A stretch of DNA of 48,185 nt from an uncultured beta proteobacterium (lineage in GTDB: Bacteria > Pseudomonadota > Gammaproteobacteria > Burkholderiales > Burkholderiaceae_E). Location: assembly GCA_903934295.1 (NCBI GenBank), contig CAIZNI010000064.1, positions 1-48,185 on the forward strand, read 5' to 3'. Below, one piece after another: positions 27,318 through 36,462 of this stretch; the first letter of the stretch is position 1; each line of letters starts with the position of its first letter. Made by a program: the position numbers and the translations under genes. The notes below the pieces were generated by a model. That model saw nothing but the letters and a program-made list of their open reading frames with translations, had not been told where the DNA came from and searched no databases.

Positions 27318-27943
27318 AGGTCTGGAGCGATTCCTTCGCCGATGGCGCGGCGATTCCGGTCGAGTTCGCGTTCGGGCGCATCGACCCCGCGGCGCATGTG
27401 GCGCTGTCCGACAACCGCAACCCGCACCTGGCCTGGAGCCATCTGCCGGTCGGGACCCGTTCGCTGGCAGTCGTCTGCCACGATCCCGATGTCCCCAGCA
27501 GCGGAGAGGATGTCAACCAGGAGGGGCGCACCGTGCCGGCCGACCTGGCCCGGGTCGACTTCCACCACTGGGTGCTGGTCGATCTGCCGCCCGCGCGCAC
27601 GTCGATCGCGGCGGGCGAGTTTGCCAACGGGGTCACCCCGCGCGGCAAGCCCGGACCCTCGGCTGGTCGCGGTGCCCGTCAGGCGGTCAACGACTACACC
27701 GGCTGGTTCGCTGGCGATCCCGACATGTCGGGCGACTACTACGGCTATGACGGCCCGTGCCCGCCCTGGAACGACTCGATCGTCCACCACTATGTGTTCA
27801 CCGTCCATGCGATCGACGTCGACATGCTGCCGCTGATGGGGCGATTCAACGGCGCCGATGCGATGAAGGTGATCGAGCGTCATTCGCTCGGTCACGCGTC
27901 CATCACCGGCACCTACACGCTGAATCCGGCGCTGGCGGGCTGA
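27314..27943 (+). CDS. YbhB/YbcL-type PEBP (Raf kinase inhibitor-like) protein
   Basis: 209 residues, longer than the roughly 160-180 of many bacterial members. Phosphatidylethanolamine-binding-protein landmarks: [61 protein letters not shown]. No signal peptide is seen, so it is predicted cytoplasmic. The biochemical role of bacterial PEBPs is not settled. It overlaps dtd by 4 nt and is followed 4 nt later by the histidine phosphatase gene. Confidence 0.88.
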   Translation: MKVWSDSFADGAAIPVEFAFGRIDPAAHVALSDNRNPHLAWSHLPVGTRSLAVVCHDPDVPSSGEDVNQEGRTVPADLARVDFHHWVLVDLPPARTSIAAGEFANGVTPRGKPGPSAGRGARQAVNDYTGWFAGDPDMSGDYYGYDGPCPPWNDSIVHHYVFTVHAIDVDMLPLMGRFNGADAMKVIERHSLGHASITGTYTLNPALAG

Positions 27944-27947
27944 CGCT

Positions 27948-28583
27948 TTGACCGAAGTCGTCCTGATCCGCCACGGCGTGACTCCCTGGAACCGGGAGCA
28001 GCGCTTCCAGGGCAGCATCGACATCGCGCTGGCGCCCGAGGGGCATGTCGAGGCCGGGCTGACTGCCGCCCGGCTGCAGGCAATGGCTGCGGCGCAGCCA
28101 GTGTCGGCACTCTATTGCAGCGAACTCACCCGGGCGCGCCAGACAGCCGAACCGATCGCGCGGGCGCTGGGACTGCCCGCGGTGGTCGAGCCGGGGGTGG
28201 GCGAGCGTCACTACGGCGCTTTCGAAGGGGCGACACCCGAGGATCTCGAGCGCGACTGGGCCGAGCCGTTTCGGCGCTGGCGGGCGCGTGAGCCCGATTT
28301 CGAGTTGCCCGGTGGTGGCGAGACCCTGCGCGCCTTCTACGAGCGGGTGCTGGCGGCGCTCGAGCGCCTGGCGCTGCGGCATCCCGGCGAGCGGGTCGTG
28401 GTGGTCACTCACGGCGGCGTGCTCGATTGCGCCTACCGGATCGCCTCCGGGATGGGTTTGAGCGAGCCCCGCCGGCATGCGCTGCTCAATGCCAGCCTGA
28501 ATACCCTGGTGCGCGAGTCCGCCGGCTGGCGACTGCTGGCCTGGGCCGATGTGGGGCACCTGCCGGCGGGCGATTCGGGCTGA
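27948..28583 (+). CDS. Histidine phosphatase family protein (phosphoglycerate mutase-like)
   Basis: 211 residues, beginning with a TTG codon at 27948; no ATG or GTG occurs in frame before residue 45, and the TTG gives a complete N terminus (MTEVVLIRHGVTPWN). The catalytic RHG motif is at once apparent, with the second catalytic His in VVVVTHGGVLD and the acid in GVGERHYGAFEG. The family covers GpmB-like mutases, phosphosugar and CobC-type phosphatases; the exact substrate is not readable. Last gene of the tyrS-dtd-PEBP run. Confidence 0.9.
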   Translation: MTEVVLIRHGVTPWNREQRFQGSIDIALAPEGHVEAGLTAARLQAMAAAQPVSALYCSELTRARQTAEPIARALGLPAVVEPGVGERHYGAFEGATPEDLERDWAEPFRRWRAREPDFELPGGGETLRAFYERVLAALERLALRHPGERVVVVTHGGVLDCAYRIASGMGLSEPRRHALLNASLNTLVRESAGWRLLAWADVGHLPAGDSG

Positions 28584-28628
28584 AGCTGACCCGGGTCAAG
28601 GCGAGTCACCGCGCGCGGCCGGGCCCAT

Positions 28629-28658
28629 TTGCCCGCACCGGCAGGGCTTCGATACACT
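28629..28658 (+). promoter_or_regulatory. Candidate promoter of glyA
   Basis: TTGCCC (28629-28634) and TACACT (28653-28658) are 18 nt apart and precede the riboswitch aptamer, so the leader RNA would start near 28665, directly at P1. Confidence 0.55.
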
Positions 28659-28666
28659 TCGGGCGT

Positions 28667-28804
28667 CCGCGCAACTGGCGATCAGGTAGAGCACTACCGG
28701 GGAGCGCGGGCCCTCGTGCGCCGATGTGTTCGCATCGGCCATCCCTTCGTGTCTGCCGAGCGCCTGGGCAGCCGTTTCTTTGAATCCATCGGCTGTCGAA
28801 GGAG
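28667..28804 (+). ncRNA. ZTP (pfl motif) riboswitch in the glyA leader
   Basis: The conserved ZTP-aptamer parts occur in order. P1 is CCGCGC (28667-28672) with GCGCGG (28704-28709). ACTGGCG is at 28674-28680. P2 is GGTAG/CTACC (28685-28689 with 28694-28698). CCGGGGAGC is at 28697-28705. A variable linker with a hairpin (28720-28739) follows. P3 is CTGCC/GGCAG (28753-28757 with 28767-28771), whose loop carries CGCC (28761-28764) able to form the pseudoknot with GGCG (28677-28680). The family senses ZTP/ZMP, a signal of 10-formyl-tetrahydrofolate shortage, and usually turns expression on. A competing stem (28769-28774 with 28790-28795) ends just before the GAAGGAG Shine-Dalgarno at 28798-28804, suggesting control of translation. 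Confidence 0.85.
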
Positions 28805-28813
28805 TACCGACCC

Positions 28814-30058
28814 ATGTTTGACCGCAGCAAGACCATCGAGGCCTTTGATCCCGAACTCTGGCGCGCGATCGAGAGCGAGAACCACCGCCAGGAAGCGCAC
28901 ATCGAGCTGATCGCCTCGGAAAACTACGCCAGTCCGGCGGTCATGGCCGCCCAGGGCGGCCAGATGACCAACAAGTATGCCGAGGGCTATCCGGGCAAGC
29001 GTTACTACGGCGGTTGCGAATACGTCGACATCGCCGAACAGCTGGCGATCGACCGGGTGCGCCAGCTCTACGGCGCCGACGCGGCCAATGTGCAGCCGCA
29101 CTCGGGCGCGCAGGCGAACCAGGCGGTCTTTCTCGCCTTCCTGAACCCGGGCGACACCATCATGGGCATGAGCCTGGCCGAAGGCGGCCATCTGACCCAC
29201 GGGATGCCGCTGAACCTGTCGGGCAAGTGGTTCAAGGTGGTGTCCTACGGGCTCGATGCCAATGAAGCCATCGATTACGACGCGATGGAGGCCAAGGCGC
29301 GCGAGCATCGCCCCAAGCTGATCATCGCCGGCGCGTCGGCGTATTCGCTGCGCATCGATTTCGAGCGTTTCGCGAAAGTGGCCCGCGAGGTGGGCGCGAT
29401 CTTCATGGTCGACATGGCGCACTACTCGGGTCTGATCGCCGCCGGCGTCTATCCGAATCCGGTGCCGCACGCGGACATCGTCACCTCGACCACCCACAAG
29501 AGCCTGCGCGGCCCGCGCGGGGGCATCATCCTCATGCGCGCCGAGCACGAGAAGGCGATCAATTCGGCCGTCTTTCCCGGTCTGCAGGGCGGCCCGCTGA
29601 TGCATGTGATCGCCGCCAAGGCGGTGGCCTTCAAGGAGGCGCTGCAGCCCGACTTCAAGGTCTATCAGACCCAGGTGCTGGCCAATGCCGATGCGCTGGC
29701 GCGCACCCTGATCGAGCGCGGCCTGCGGATCGTTTCCGGGCGCACCGAGAGCCATGTGATGCTGGTCGATCTGCGCGCCAAGCGCATCACCGGCAAGCTG
29801 GCCGAGGTGGTGCTGGGCAGCGCGCACATCACCTGCAACAAGAACGCGATCCCCAACGATCCCGAGAAGCCGTTCGTCACCAGCGGGATCCGGCTCGGCT
29901 CGCCGGCAATGACCACCCGGGGCTTCGGGGTTGCCGAATCGGTCAAGGTGGGTCACCTGATCGCCGATGTGCTGGATGCCCCCGAGGATGCCGGCCGCAT
30001 CGCTGCGGTTCGTGCGCAGGTGGCCGAGCTGACCGCGCGCTTCCCGGTCTATCGTTGA
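28814..30058 (+). CDS. glyA: Serine hydroxymethyltransferase
   Basis: 414 residues. PLP-enzyme landmarks: [57 protein letters not shown] and the Schiff-base K229 in [14 protein letters not shown]. It interconverts serine plus tetrahydrofolate with glycine plus 5,10-methylene-tetrahydrofolate, the main one-carbon source. A ZTP riboswitch and a GAAGGAG Shine-Dalgarno precede it, tying expression to folate status. nrdR follows after 53 nt. Confidence 0.98.
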   Translation: MFDRSKTIEAFDPELWRAIESENHRQEAHIELIASENYASPAVMAAQGGQMTNKYAEGYPGKRYYGGCEYVDIAEQLAIDRVRQLYGADAANVQPHSGAQANQAVFLAFLNPGDTIMGMSLAEGGHLTHGMPLNLSGKWFKVVSYGLDANEAIDYDAMEAKAREHRPKLIIAGASAYSLRIDFERFAKVAREVGAIFMVDMAHYSGLIAAGVYPNPVPHADIVTSTTHKSLRGPRGGIILMRAEHEKAINSAVFPGLQGGPLMHVIAAKAVAFKEALQPDFKVYQTQVLANADALARTLIERGLRIVSGRTESHVMLVDLRAKRITGKLAEVVLGSAHITCNKNAIPNDPEKPFVTSGIRLGSPAMTTRGFGVAESVKVGHLIADVLDAPEDAGRIAAVRAQVAELTARFPVYR

Positions 30059-30111
30059 ACAGCCGGCGCGCGAGGCGAACGGTCACCCCGCGCCGCTCGG
30101 GAGCCTGATCG

Positions 30112-30585
30112 ATGCGCTGTCCCTTCTGCGACCATGTCGACACCCAGGTGATCGACACCCGCGCCTCGGATGATGGCGACAGCATCCGGCGCCGCCGCCG
30201 CTGCCCCCACTGCGACAAGCGCTTCACCACCTATGAGCGCATCGAGCTGTCGCTGCCGGCGGTGGTCAAGAAGAACGGGTCGCGGACCGATTTCGACCGG
30301 CGCAAGCTGCGCGCCTCGCTGCAGCTGGCGCTGCGCAAGCGGCCGGTTTCGCTGGAGCAGGTCGACGCGGCCATCCACCGGATCGAGGAGCGGCTGCTCG
30401 GTCTGGGCCTGCGCGAGGTGCCCAGCGAGCGCATCGGCGAACTCGTCATGCGCGAACTCAAGCGCCTGGACAAGATCGCCTATGTGCGGTTCGCGTCGGT
30501 GTATCGCAGCTTCGAGGATGTCGACGAGTTCGCCGACGCGGTCCAGGAGGTCAAGCCGCGGCGCGGTCGCGCGGCGGCTGACTGA
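30112..30585 (+). CDS. nrdR: Transcriptional repressor NrdR
   Basis: 157 residues. An N-terminal zinc ribbon has two CxxC pairs (MRCPFC and RRRRCPHC); an ATP-cone (about residues 49-139) begins [16 protein letters not shown]. It binds NrdR boxes upstream of ribonucleotide reductase operons and represses them when dATP is abundant. No nrd genes are in the window. glyA-nrdR adjacency is conserved in many proteobacteria and groups nucleotide and one-carbon supply. Confidence 0.97.
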   Translation: MRCPFCDHVDTQVIDTRASDDGDSIRRRRRCPHCDKRFTTYERIELSLPAVVKKNGSRTDFDRRKLRASLQLALRKRPVSLEQVDAAIHRIEERLLGLGLREVPSERIGELVMRELKRLDKIAYVRFASVYRSFEDVDEFADAVQEVKPRRGRAAAD

Positions 30586-30602
30586 TCGGGCGGTTCGTCG
30601 CG

Positions 30603-32402
30603 TCAGGCGCCTGACGCGCCCAGCGTTTTGATCGCGTTCTGGCGGATCTGCTCGAGCGTGAGGTTCGGTGTGATCGCCTGCGGATCGATTTTCAGGTGCA
30701 GCAGCGCCGGGCGATGCTCGTCGCGAGCCACCGCCAGGGCGCGCGTCAGCGCCGGGCCGAACTGTTCGGTGGTGTCGATCCGCTCGCCGTGGCAGCCGAA
30801 GGCTTGCGCGAATTTGACGAAATCCGGGTTGGACAGATCGCTGCCCAGGACGCGACCGGGGTATTCGCGCTCCTGGTGCATGCGGATGGTTCCGTACATC
30901 CCGTTGTCGAACACGATCACCACCAGGCCCGCCTGGTAGCGCACCGCGGTGGCCAGTTCCTGGCCGGTCATCAGGAAGTCGCCGTCGCCGGCAAAGCAGA
31001 TCACGCAGCGCTCGGGCTGGGCGATGGCCGCCGCGACGGCAGCCGGCACGCCCATGCCCATCGCGCCGGAGGTCGGCGCCAGCTGCGAGCGGGTCTGGGC
31101 GCCGCCCGGTGCATCGGCGGGCGCGGGCGTGCCGTCGGGCAGCCGGCGGACTGCGACCGGCGCGTAGCGCCAGAACCGGTGGGCCCAGGTGGCGAAGTTG
31201 CCGGCGCCGTTGGTGATGATGGCGTCGGTCGGCGCCTGTTCGCGCAGGGTCTGGACCACTTGCCAAAGGTCCAGCGCGGGGGCCAGCGTGGCCATTGCGG
31301 GCGGGCGCTGCTGCCACTGCTCATAGTCGGCGCGCGCCTGGCCGACCCGCTCGCGCCAGGCGCTGCTGTCGACCTGCAGTTCGGCCAGGGCCGCCGCGAT
31401 CTCGGGCATGCCGGCATTGATCATCAGCTTGGGCTGGTAGACCCGCCCGAGTTCCTCGGCGCCCGGGTGGACGTGGATCAGCGGCTGAGCGGGCACCGGC
31501 ACCTCGAACAGGCTGTAGCCGGAAGTGGTCATCTCGCCCAGGCGCGCGCCGAGCACCAGGACCAGGTCGGCCTCGCGCACCCGCGCCGCGAGCCGCGGGT
31601 TGATTCCGATCCCGACGTCGCCGGCGTAGTTCGGGTGATGGTTGTCGAACACGTCCTGGGCACGGAAGGACACGCCCACCGGCAGCGCATTGCGTTCGGC
31701 GAAGACGCGCAGCTGGTCGACCGCCTCGGGCGTCCAGCCGCCGCCGCCGGCGATCACGAAGGGCCGCTTCGCCGCGGCGAGCATGTCGCGCACGCGGGCG
31801 ATCTGGGCGGCCGAGGCGCTGGCCCGCACCGGCTGGTACGGGCCGGTGTCGACGACGGTGGCTCGGGCGGTCAGCATGTCCTCGGGCAGGGCGAGCACCA
31901 CCGGACCGGGTCGCCCGCTGGTCGCGGTCTGGAAGGCGTGCAGCAGGTATTCGGGTATCCGGTCGGCGCGGTCGATCTGGGCCACCCACTTGGCCATCTG
32001 GCCGAACATCCGGCGGTAGTCGATTTCCTGGAAGGCTTCGCGCTCGATGAAGTCGTTGCCGACCTGGCCGATCAGCATGATCATCGGCGAGGAGTCCTGG
32101 AAGGCGGTGTGGACACCGATCGCGCCGTTGGTGGCGCCCGGTCCGCGGGTGACCATCAGCACGCCGGGCTTGCCGGTCAGCTTGGCATGGGCGTCAGCCA
32201 TGAAGGAGGCGGCGCCTTCGTGCCGGCAGATGACGAAGCGGATTCGCTCCTGGTGCCGATAGAGCCCGTCGAGCACCGCCAGAAAGCTTTCGCCCGGCAC
32301 CCCGTAGATGCTGTCGACGCCGTGGATGGCCAGGGCATCGGCGAGGATGTGACCGCCGGGGCGTTCGACGAGGGCGGGGGCGGGGGAAGCGGGCTGGGTC
32401 AT
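30603..32402 (-). CDS. Thiamine pyrophosphate-dependent enzyme, acetolactate-synthase-like
   Basis: 599 residues from the ATG at 32402; the frame stays open far upstream, but that part lies antisense to ribD and ribE. Three-domain POX/AHAS architecture: Pyr domain with the catalytic Glu in CRHEGAASFMADA and VTRGPGATNG; central domain with IAGGGGWTPEA; PP domain with the ThDP/metal motif AGDGDFLMTGQEL..DNGMYG. It may be a catabolic 2-oxoacid or acetolactate-type enzyme. No small regulatory subunit is adjacent, so biosynthetic IlvB is less likely. It runs against the surrounding genes, inserted between nrdR and ribD. Confidence 0.9.
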   Translation of the reverse strand: MTQPASPAPALVERPGGHILADALAIHGVDSIYGVPGESFLAVLDGLYRHQERIRFVICRHEGAASFMADAHAKLTGKPGVLMVTRGPGATNGAIGVHTAFQDSSPMIMLIGQVGNDFIEREAFQEIDYRRMFGQMAKWVAQIDRADRIPEYLLHAFQTATSGRPGPVVLALPEDMLTARATVVDTGPYQPVRASASAAQIARVRDMLAAAKRPFVIAGGGGWTPEAVDQLRVFAERNALPVGVSFRAQDVFDNHHPNYAGDVGIGINPRLAARVREADLVLVLGARLGEMTTSGYSLFEVPVPAQPLIHVHPGAEELGRVYQPKLMINAGMPEIAAALAELQVDSSAWRERVGQARADYEQWQQRPPAMATLAPALDLWQVVQTLREQAPTDAIITNGAGNFATWAHRFWRYAPVAVRRLPDGTPAPADAPGGAQTRSQLAPTSGAMGMGVPAAVAAAIAQPERCVICFAGDGDFLMTGQELATAVRYQAGLVVIVFDNGMYGTIRMHQEREYPGRVLGSDLSNPDFVKFAQAFGCHGERIDTTEQFGPALTRALAVARDEHRPALLHLKIDPQAITPNLTLEQIRQNAIKTLGASGA

Positions 32403-32483
32403 GGCATTCGCGGGTCGGGGTCTCGGGTGAGCGCAGTTTAGCGGAGCGCCGACCGGTCGCGCGGCCCGGTGGTTTCGAGCCGG

Positions 32484-32489
32484 TACAAT
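32484..32489 (+). promoter_or_regulatory. -10-like box immediately upstream of ribD
   Basis: TACAAT lies 9 nt before the ribD ATG with no Shine-Dalgarno between, so the transcript may be nearly leaderless. The -35 region is GC-rich and not recognisable. Confidence 0.45.
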
Positions 32490-32498
32490 CGGCCGGCG

Positions 32499-33584
32499 AT
32501 GTTCAACGAAGCCGATCATGACCACATGGCCCACGCGCTGGCGCTGGCCGGGCAGGGTCTGTACACCACCACGCCGAACCCCCGGGTCGGCGCGGTGGTC
32601 GTGCTCGACGGGCAGCGGGTGGGCGAGGGCTGGCACCGGCGCGCCGGCGAGCCCCACGCCGAGGTGCTCGCGCTGGCGCAGGCCGGCGGGCTGGCGCGGG
32701 GCGCCACCGTCTACGTCACGCTCGAACCCTGCAGCCACTTCGGGCGCACCCCGCCCTGCGTGAGGGCGCTGGTCGATGCCGGCGTCGCCCGGGTGGTCGC
32801 CGCGATGGAGGATCCCAATCCGGCGGTCAACGGCCGTGGCCTGGCGATGCTGCGCGAAGCCGGCATCGATGTCCGTTGCGGCCTGTTGCGCCAGCAGGCG
32901 CATGACCTCAACCCGGGTTTCGTCTCGCGGATGGCCCGCGGACTGCCCTGGGTTCGCCTGAAGGCGGCCGCGAGCCTGGATGGGCGAACCGCGCTGCCCG
33001 ATGGGCGCAGCCAGTGGATCACCGGCGCGCCGGCGCGCGCCGACGGGCATCGGTGGCGGGCCCGCGCCTGCGCCATTCTGACCGGCATCGGCACGGTTCG
33101 CGACGACGATCCGCGGATGACGGTGCGTGAGGTCGAGACGCCGCGCCAGCCGTTGCGGGTGCTGGTCGATTCGCGGCTGGAAGTCGACCTCGAAGCCCAG
33201 CTGCTGAAGGGCGGCGCGCTGGTGGTCTGCGCGGTGCGCAACCCCGACAAGGAGCGCGAGCTCGCCGATCGCGGCTGCGAGGTGCTGGTGCTGCCCGGCG
33301 CCGGCGCCAAGGTCGATCTGCCCGGCCTGATGCGCGAGCTGGCCGGGCGCGGGGTCAACGAACTGCATGTCGAGGCGGGTTTCAAGCTCAACGGTTCGCT
33401 GGTGCGCGAAGACTGCGTCGACGAACTGCTGCTCTATCTGGCGCCCAGTCTCCTGGGCGAGGCGGCGGGCCTGTTCGATCTGCCGGCGCCACCCGACCTT
33501 GCGTCGGCGCGACGCCTTGTTTTTCATGCCGTCGACCGGATCGGTGACGACCTGCGCCTGCTGGCGCGTTTTGCGGGGCGCTGA
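32499..33584 (+). CDS. ribD: Bifunctional riboflavin biosynthesis deaminase/reductase RibD
   Basis: 361 residues. The N-terminal cytidine-deaminase-like domain (about 1-145) has the zinc motif HAEV and EPCSHFGRTPPC. The C-terminal reductase (about 146-361) starts at PWVRLKAAASLDGRTAL and has TGIGTVRDDDPRMTVR and HVEAGFKLNGSLV. It carries out the second and third steps of riboflavin synthesis. It is the first of the rib cluster and has a -10-like box 9 nt before its ATG. Confidence 0.97.
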   Translation: MFNEADHDHMAHALALAGQGLYTTTPNPRVGAVVVLDGQRVGEGWHRRAGEPHAEVLALAQAGGLARGATVYVTLEPCSHFGRTPPCVRALVDAGVARVVAAMEDPNPAVNGRGLAMLREAGIDVRCGLLRQQAHDLNPGFVSRMARGLPWVRLKAAASLDGRTALPDGRSQWITGAPARADGHRWRARACAILTGIGTVRDDDPRMTVREVETPRQPLRVLVDSRLEVDLEAQLLKGGALVVCAVRNPDKERELADRGCEVLVLPGAGAKVDLPGLMRELAGRGVNELHVEAGFKLNGSLVREDCVDELLLYLAPSLLGEAAGLFDLPAPPDLASARRLVFHAVDRIGDDLRLLARFAGR

Positions 33585-33629
33585 ACCCGGCCCAGACCGC
33601 CGGTGGCGCACGCGGGAAGGATTGCTTTC

Positions 33630-34253
33630 ATGTTCACCGGAATTGTCGCGGCCGTCGGCCGCATCGAGCGCCATCAGGCGCTGGGCGAGGGTTACCGGCT
33701 GACGGTCCACGCCGGCGGGCTCGATCTCTCGGACGTGGCGATCGGCGATTCGATCGCGATCCAGGGCGCCTGCATGACTGCGGTGTCGGTGGCCGACGGT
33801 CGCTTCGAGGTCGATGTCTCCCGCGAAAGCCTGACCAAGACGTCCGGTCTGGATCGGGAGGGCGAGGTCAATCTCGAGAAGGCGCTGCGGCTGTCCGACC
33901 GGCTGGGCGGGCACCTGGTGTCGGGCCATGTCGATGGCCTGGCCACGGTGGCGCGCTTCGAGGCGATCGCCGAGAGCTGGCTGCTGCAGCTCGCGGTGCC
34001 GGCGCATCTGGCCCGTTATTTCGCCTACAAGGGGTCGGCCACCGTCAACGGCGTCAGTCTCACCGTCAATTCGGTCGTCGACGACGAATCGGGCTGCACC
34101 ATCAGCATCAACCTGATCCCCCACACCATCTCGGTTACCACGCTGCGCCACCTGGGGGTGGGCGACCGGGTGAATCTGGAGGTCGACCTGATCGCCCGCT
34201 ATGTCGAGCGGATGCTGCAGGGCGGACAGGCCGAGCTGCTGCGGCGCGACTGA
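33630..34253 (+). CDS. ribE: Riboflavin synthase, alpha subunit
   Basis: 207 residues with the two tandem lumazine-binding repeats (about 1-95 and 96-195): MFTGIVAAVG, IQGACMTAV, SGHVDGLATV, VNGVSLTVN and INLIPHTI. It dismutates two lumazine molecules to riboflavin. The start at 33630 is set by the invariant MFTGIV and a GGGAAGG Shine-Dalgarno. It follows ribD by 45 nt. Naming varies: the gene is called ribC in some E. coli usage. Confidence 0.97.
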   Translation: MFTGIVAAVGRIERHQALGEGYRLTVHAGGLDLSDVAIGDSIAIQGACMTAVSVADGRFEVDVSRESLTKTSGLDREGEVNLEKALRLSDRLGGHLVSGHVDGLATVARFEAIAESWLLQLAVPAHLARYFAYKGSATVNGVSLTVNSVVDDESGCTISINLIPHTISVTTLRHLGVGDRVNLEVDLIARYVERMLQGGQAELLRRD

Positions 34254-34274
34254 GGGGTGCGCGACCGGCGCCGC

Positions 34275-34306
34275 CGGCAGCGCCGGTTGGGCTGCCGGCG
34301 CTGCCG
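34275..34306 (+). terminator. Large GC-rich stem-loop between ribE and ribBX
   Basis: A perfect 12-bp stem (34275-34286 with 34295-34306) encloses an 8-nt loop. It is not followed by a T tract, so it may be a weak terminator, a processing site or a 3'-end stabiliser for the ribD-ribE mRNA. It is not an FMN riboswitch. Confidence 0.5.
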
Positions 34307-34357
34307 CCGGCGGGCTATTCCGGCACGCTGGCGCCCCGGCGGGCCGTCCCCAGCGGG

Positions 34358-34363
34358 TAGAAT
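34358..34363 (+). promoter_or_regulatory. -10-like box immediately upstream of ribBX
   Basis: TAGAAT lies only 6 nt before the ATG at 34370, the spacing at which RNA polymerase would initiate on or beside the start codon. No clear Shine-Dalgarno or -35 is present. Confidence 0.5.
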
Positions 34364-34369
34364 AGCGGG

Positions 34370-35494
34370 ATGGCACTCTCCTCCATCCCCGAGATCCTGG
34401 CCGAGTTTCGCGCCGGGAGAATGGTCATCCTGATCGATGAAGAAGACCGCGAAAACGAGGGTGACCTCGTTCTGGCGTCCGACTTCGTCACCCCGGATGC
34501 GATCAACTTCATGGCCCGCCACGGGCGCGGCCTCATCTGTCTCACGCTGACCCAGGAACGGTGCCGGCAGCTCTCGCTGCCGCTGATGACCGCGAGCAAC
34601 GGCACGCGCACCGGCACCAACTTCACCATGTCGATCGAGGCTGCCGAGGGCGTCACGACCGGCATCTCGGCGGCCGACCGGGCGCGTACGATCGCGGTGG
34701 CGGTCGCGCGCGACGCCGGCCCCGAGGACATCGTCCAGCCCGGCCATATCTTTCCGATCATGGCCCAGCCCGGCGGCGTGCTGATCCGCGCGGGACACAC
34801 CGAAGCCGGCTGTGACCTCGGCGCGCTGGCGGGCCTCACGCCTTCGTCGGTCATCTGCGAGATCATGAAGGAGGACGGCACCATGGCCCGTCTTCCCGAC
34901 CTGATCGAGTTCGCGGCCGAGCATGGCCTGAAGATCGGCACCATCGCCGATCTGATCGAGTACCGCAGCGGCACCGAAAGCCTGATCGAGCGACTCGCGG
35001 TGCAGTCGATCGAGACCGCCCACGGGTCGTTTACCCTCACCGCCTTCCGGGACAAGCCCGGTGGCCAGCCGCACCTGGCGCTCAGCCTGGGCGACGCGTC
35101 CGATCTGGCCGAGACGCTGGTGCGGGTGCACGAGCCGACCTCGGTCCTCGACCTGCTCGACTCGTCGGCCGGCACGCACTCCTGGAGCATCCCGCGGTCG
35201 CTGGCCGCGATCCGTGCCAACGGGCACGGGGTGCTGGTGATGCTCAATTGCGCGATGCCGGCCGCCGGGCTGTTCGCCCAGTTCGAGACGCTTGCGCGGC
35301 CCCCGGCGGGCGACGCGAAGCGCCAGCAGGCGGGCAAGCTCGACCTTCGAACCTATGGCATCGGCGCGCAGATCCTCAAGAACCTGGGGGTGCGCCGCAT
35401 GCGGCTGTTGTCGCAGCCGCGCAAGATTCCCAGCATGACCGGTTACGACCTGGAAATCATCGGCTTCGAGCCGGGCGAGCGAGGTGATCTGTGA
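34370..35494 (+). CDS. ribBA: DHBP synthase with degenerate GTP cyclohydrolase II domain (RibBX type)
   Basis: 374 residues. The N-terminal 3,4-dihydroxy-2-butanone-4-phosphate synthase domain (about 1-205) is intact: [42 protein letters not shown]. The C-terminal half aligns with GTP cyclohydrolase II ([18 protein letters not shown]) but lacks the three zinc cysteines and the QEGRG motif; its only cysteine is in LNCAMP. It should make the four-carbon unit for lumazine but not open GTP, so a separate ribA elsewhere is expected. Such proteins are known as RibBX in proteobacteria. It overlaps ribH by 4 nt. Confidence 0.95.
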   Translation: MALSSIPEILAEFRAGRMVILIDEEDRENEGDLVLASDFVTPDAINFMARHGRGLICLTLTQERCRQLSLPLMTASNGTRTGTNFTMSIEAAEGVTTGISAADRARTIAVAVARDAGPEDIVQPGHIFPIMAQPGGVLIRAGHTEAGCDLGALAGLTPSSVICEIMKEDGTMARLPDLIEFAAEHGLKIGTIADLIEYRSGTESLIERLAVQSIETAHGSFTLTAFRDKPGGQPHLALSLGDASDLAETLVRVHEPTSVLDLLDSSAGTHSWSIPRSLAAIRANGHGVLVMLNCAMPAAGLFAQFETLARPPAGDAKRQQAGKLDLRTYGIGAQILKNLGVRRMRLLSQPRKIPSMTGYDLEIIGFEPGERGDL

Positions 35495-35988
35495 GCGTGG
35501 AAATCTTTGACGCCGGAACCGACGGCGAAGGCTTGCGCATCGGCGTCGTGCAGGCGCGTTTCAACGAGCCGGTGTGCACCGCCCTGCGCGAAGCCTGCAT
35601 CGAACTGCTGCTGCGTCTGGGCGTGGCCGAAGAGGACATCTTCCTGTGCTCGGTGCCGGGCGCACTCGAGATTCCGCTGGCGCTCCAGAAGCTGGCGCAA
35701 TCGGGTGAGTTCGATGCGCTGGTGGCGCTGGGCGCGGTGATTCGCGGCGAGACCTATCACTTCGAGGTGGTCTCCAACGAGAGCGCTGCCGGGGTGTTGC
35801 GGGTCTCGCTCGACTTCTCGATTCCGGTGGCCAACGCCATCCTCACCACCGAGGACGACGATCAGGCGATGGCCCGGGCATCCGAAAAAGGCGCCGACGC
35901 GGCGCGGGTGGCGGTTGAAATGGCCAACCTGACCGCGTCCATCGCCACGCTGGGCAATGGTGCCGATTCCGACGACATCGACGACTGA
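35491..35988 (+). CDS. ribH: 6,7-dimethyl-8-ribityllumazine synthase
   Basis: 165 residues starting with GTG at 35491, in a GTGA overlap with the ribBX stop, so translation is probably coupled. Family landmarks: [47 protein letters not shown] and the acidic C-terminal tail. It condenses the RibB four-carbon product with the pyrimidine intermediate and usually assembles as a large oligomer. It is 3 nt from nusB, as in most proteobacteria. Confidence 0.97.
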   Translation: MSVEIFDAGTDGEGLRIGVVQARFNEPVCTALREACIELLLRLGVAEEDIFLCSVPGALEIPLALQKLAQSGEFDALVALGAVIRGETYHFEVVSNESAAGVLRVSLDFSIPVANAILTTEDDDQAMARASEKGADAARVAVEMANLTASIATLGNGADSDDIDD

Positions 35989-35991
35989 TCG

Positions 35992-36462
35992 ATGACAACG
36001 CGTCCCGAGCCGCCGGCCACCCGGGCGCCGCCGCGCAGCGCGCGCCGGCGCTCGCGCGAATTCGCGCTCCAGGGGCTCTACGAATGGCTGGTGTCGCGTG
36101 ACGATGTCGCCCTGATCGAGGCCAATCTGGCCCTGGCTCCGGAGTTCGGCAAAGCCGATCGCGAGCATTTCTCGGCCCTGCTGCGGGGCGTGATCCGCGA
36201 CCTCGACATGCTGCACGAGGCCATCGCGCCCCATCTGGACCGCACCGTGGCCGAGCTGAGTCCGGTCGAACACGCGACCCTGCTGGTCGGTGCCTTCGAG
36301 CTCGCCCGCCACGCCGAGATTCCTTATCGGGTGGTGATCAACGAAGCGGTCGAGCTCGCCAAGACCTTCGGCGGCACCGACGGCTTCAAGTACGTCAACG
36401 GCGTGCTCGACCGTGTCGCTGCCCAGTTGCGCGCCACGGAGGTGGCTACCCGCCGCCGCTGA
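35992..36462 (+). CDS. nusB: Transcription antitermination protein NusB
   Basis: 156 residues. An N-terminal basic tail ([20 protein letters not shown]) is followed by the all-helical NusB fold with [48 protein letters not shown]. It binds boxA with NusE/S10 in rRNA antitermination. Its TGA overlaps the thiL ATG by one base. Confidence 0.96.
   Translation: MTTRPEPPATRAPPRSARRRSREFALQGLYEWLVSRDDVALIEANLALAPEFGKADREHFSALLRGVIRDLDMLHEAIAPHLDRTVAELSPVEHATLLVGAFELARHAEIPYRVVINEAVELAKTFGGTDGFKYVNGVLDRVAAQLRATEVATRRR

Noticed and set aside
32403-34369. FMN riboswitch upstream of ribD or ribBX
   Set aside because: Neither gap is long enough nor contains the RFN-element conserved blocks; only short GC-rich hairpins and -10 boxes are seen.
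32403-34376. A 1257-codon minus-strand frame reaching from the TPP enzyme across ribD and ribE
   Set aside because: The extension is antisense to well-recognised rib genes; high GC content keeps the frame open. The enzyme itself starts at 32402.
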